Shown: positions 4,553 to 5,746 of the stretch, piece after piece | How positions within the stretch are numbered: position 1 is the first letter of the stretch | Layout: each line of letters opens with the position of its first letter | Assembly: GCA_003453735.1 (NCBI GenBank) | Contig: DMNE01000526.1 | Coordinates: 8,449-14,194 of the forward strand | Direction: 5' to 3' | From: Nitrospiraceae bacterium | Lineage (GTDB): Bacteria; Nitrospirota; Thermodesulfovibrionia; Thermodesulfovibrionales; UBA9159 | Length of the DNA: 5,746 bases | The notes under the pieces: model-generated | What the model saw: only the letters and a program-made list of their open reading frames with translations | What the model was told of the DNA's origin: nothing | Database searches by the model: none | Position numbers and translations under genes: made by a program

Positions 4553-5098
4553 ATGAAAAGCTTTATGGTTATGTTGCTTTTGCTTTGTATAGTGATAGTG
4601 GGTTCTCTTGTCTTGGGCAGCGGCTCTGATGCCCTTGAAAAGCCTCTCAGAACCGAATCGGCAAATGCATCCGATGTTACAGGAACTTTTACCCTAATAC
4701 TCTATGGGGGAAATTACTTTAATGACATCCATACCATTGCGTTTCTTGCTTCAGAGGGAGATCAATATACCTTTGAACCTTACGCGCCCGAATTTGACTA
4801 CAGGCTGATAGAAGGCCTTTCAGCCAAGGAAGCCCTGGACAAGGCACAGAACTTTGTGAGCGTAAATAATTGTTTTTTGCATTCCCAGTTAAGCAAGATA
4901 CTCGATCAAGACGGTAAGACTATAGGATATGAACTGAGACCTATTTATAGCTCCATTTGCTATGGCTTGGCTGATGTTCTTGATGTAAGCTATTGGAACA
5001 AGGCCAGCAAGGTTGTAATAAGAGTAAGAGTGAATCCTGTTGTAGAGGAGCAGCTTGAGAGTGGTGGTGGACCAACAGGCAGAGGCAGGGGGAAATGA
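4553..5098 (+). CDS. Exported or membrane-anchored protein of unknown function, 181 aa
   Basis: The start is ATG 4553, preceded by a full-strength AAGGAGGTG (4534-4542). An in-frame ATG 45 bp upstream would place this Shine-Dalgarno sequence inside the gene and add a basic leader before the signal, so it is rejected. Residues 4-22 form a hydrophobic segment (MVMLLLLCIVIVGSLVLGS) that serves as a signal peptide or an N-terminal anchor; the Cys is not in lipobox position. The mature part begins with VTGTFTLILYGG (42-53). It then has EGDQYTFEPYAPEFDY (68-83), an amphipathic stretch SAKEALDKAQNFV (90-102), a second mixed region with GYELRPIY (125-132), a basic strand KVVIRVRVNP (153-162), and a Gly/Arg-rich tail GGGPTGRGRGK. 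Cys107 and Cys136 could pair. I do not recognise the family. It appears to stand alone on its strand. Confidence 0.75.
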   Translation: MKSFMVMLLLLCIVIVGSLVLGSGSDALEKPLRTESANASDVTGTFTLILYGGNYFNDIHTIAFLASEGDQYTFEPYAPEFDYRLIEGLSAKEALDKAQNFVSVNNCFLHSQLSKILDQDGKTIGYELRPIYSSICYGLADVLDVSYWNKASKVVIRVRVNPVVEEQLESGGGPTGRGRGK

Positions 5099-5553
5099 GA
5101 CCTGTGTTGCGGTGTACTGGATTTGCGAAATATTGAAGGGGCAAATGCGAGATAATGCCAACGCCAACTACCCTAACTCCTTAATAAATATAGCTTGTTC
5201 TAATCGGATTACAAGAGGGGAATATTTCGCTCTGGCCATACCGAACAACGGTTGCTACTCCCCTCGAGAGATGGCAACGAATGCCGGTACATCCGCAGTG
5301 TAGGCGATCTCGAAAGATGGGGATATATCTAAACTTTAAAACAATACTCATAGCATTCTTATCTTTCCTTTGTTTCAAACAAAACAGACGCGGCTATGCG
5401 TCGTGTGTTGTGTGAAATCTCCTTAAATCGGGAGTCAATCCAGTAGCCGCAGCCGATAAAATCTCCTCTTCTTGACAGTGGCCGCGAGATGCCTTAGAGT
5501 GTAGTCAGACCTTATAACTCTAACTTTAGCGAAACCGCAAAGGAGGTGAAATC
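5099..5553. other. 455-bp intergenic stretch with several dyads
   Basis: No supported gene lies here. An open plus frame (to 5303) starts inside the preceding gene and has no ribosome binding site; a minus frame (5181-5378) likewise looks like chance. Dyads seen: GAGGGGA (5215-5221) with TCCCCTC (5259-5265), enclosing ACCG-AACAA-CGGT (5240-5252); GACGC-GGCTAT-GCGTC (5387-5402); and GCGGCTA (5390-5396) with TAGCCGC (5444-5450), enclosing CTCC/GGAG (5419-5422, 5431-5434). The last two sets use the same bases and exclude each other. None is followed by a T tract, and I could match none to a known riboswitch. Confidence 0.45.
5472..5500 (+). promoter_or_regulatory. Putative sigma70 promoter of the Cys-rich protein gene
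   Basis: TTGACA (5472-5477, exact consensus) is followed by 17 bp and TAGAGT (5495-5500, four of six). Transcription would start near 5507, giving a leader of about 47 nt that carries AAAGGAGGTGA before the ATG at 5554. The -10 box is weak, so activation by another factor is possible. Confidence 0.5.
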
Positions 5554-5746
5554 ATGAGAAAGACTATTTTTTTGGCAGTCATCGTTCTATTCTGTGCTGC
5601 AGTGGCCTTCGCCACCGCCACCTTCGGCAAGATGGACTTGAAGGTGGGCGACGAGGTCTACGCCTGTAACTGTAAGGGCTGCCCGTGCCAGATGATGTCA
5701 AAAATGCCGGGCAAATGCACCTGCGGCAAGGATATGGTGAAGGCGA
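5554..5746 (+). CDS. Small exported Cys-rich, probable metal-binding protein (3' truncated by window)
   Basis: AAAGGAGGTGA (5539-5549) precedes ATG 5554. The visible 64 residues start with a clear signal peptide: KK-like basic start (MRKT), hydrophobic core, cleavage after AVAFA near residue 20. The mature part has six cysteines in a CxC-x2-CxC-x9-CxC order (Cys38, 40, 43, 45, 55, 57), within VYACNCKGCPCQ and PGKCTCGKDMV. The second half echoes the Y-x-C ... PGKCxxCGMxL pattern of small heavy-metal-binding domains, with CxC in place of CxxC, so metal binding or metal-responsive function in the periplasm is likely. Codons are visibly richer in G/C at the third position than in the preceding gene at 4553. 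The C-terminus is outside the window. Confidence 0.8.
   Translation, partial: MRKTIFLAVIVLFCAAVAFATATFGKMDLKVGDEVYACNCKGCPCQMMSKMPGKCTCGKDMVKA

Noticed and set aside
5055..5303. Plus-strand open frame overlapping the end of the 181-aa gene
   Set aside because: No ribosome binding site, out of frame with a well-supported gene, and unlike any protein family.
5260..5330. Possible cyclic-di-GMP-type riboswitch before the Cys-rich gene
   Set aside because: The conserved core segments of that riboswitch class do not appear in order, and the region lies far upstream of the putative promoter.

Overview
The window looks like chromosomal DNA from a Gram-negative environmental bacterium. The clues are strong AGGAGGTG-type ribosome binding sites, a protein with a PEP-CTERM/VPxPA-type sorting tail plus a DUF1566-like domain, a type II NADH dehydrogenase, chromosomal toxin-antitoxin modules and a GC-rich REP-like dyad. 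This mix is common in Deltaproteobacteria-like and Nitrospirota-like genomes. I infer that placement; nothing here fixes the taxon.

Layout from left to right. The window opens inside the 3' end of a tRNA gene (+), followed by its intrinsic terminator. A non-coding stretch and an oppositely oriented terminator lead to a complete NDH-2-type flavoprotein gene (383-1600, -). On the other strand are a possible 11-codon leader ORF and a 76-aa hypothetical ORF (1826-2096, +). A minus-strand terminator (2158-2188) faces a PEP-CTERM protein gene (2357-2928, -). Its signal-peptide region is broken by three single-base frameshifts, all in short homopolymer runs. Upstream of that gene is a REP-like GC-rich dyad.

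Next is an antitoxin/toxin block, all on the minus strand. A MazE/AbrB-type antitoxin gene (3874-4116) lacks any recognisable mazF and is followed, with a 1-nt stop/start overlap, by a 33-codon ORF. That ORF ends inside the -35 box of a complete higB-higA module. The higBA promoter is very clear: TTGACA, 17 bp, TATCAT. A perfect 27-bp inverted repeat lies over the -35 box. The predicted transcript would start at, or a few bases before, the higB ATG, so the toxin mRNA is probably leaderless, while the antitoxin has a strong Shine-Dalgarno sequence.

The right-hand part is on the plus strand. It holds a secreted or membrane-anchored 181-aa protein of unknown function (4553-5098), a 455-bp intergenic stretch with several dyads, and the start of a small exported Cys-rich protein, probably metal-binding, which runs off the right edge.

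I see no operon that amounts to a clearly new multi-gene system. The most informative signals are the higBA control region, the orphan mazE with its coupled mini-ORF, and the clustered frameshifts in the PEP-CTERM gene.
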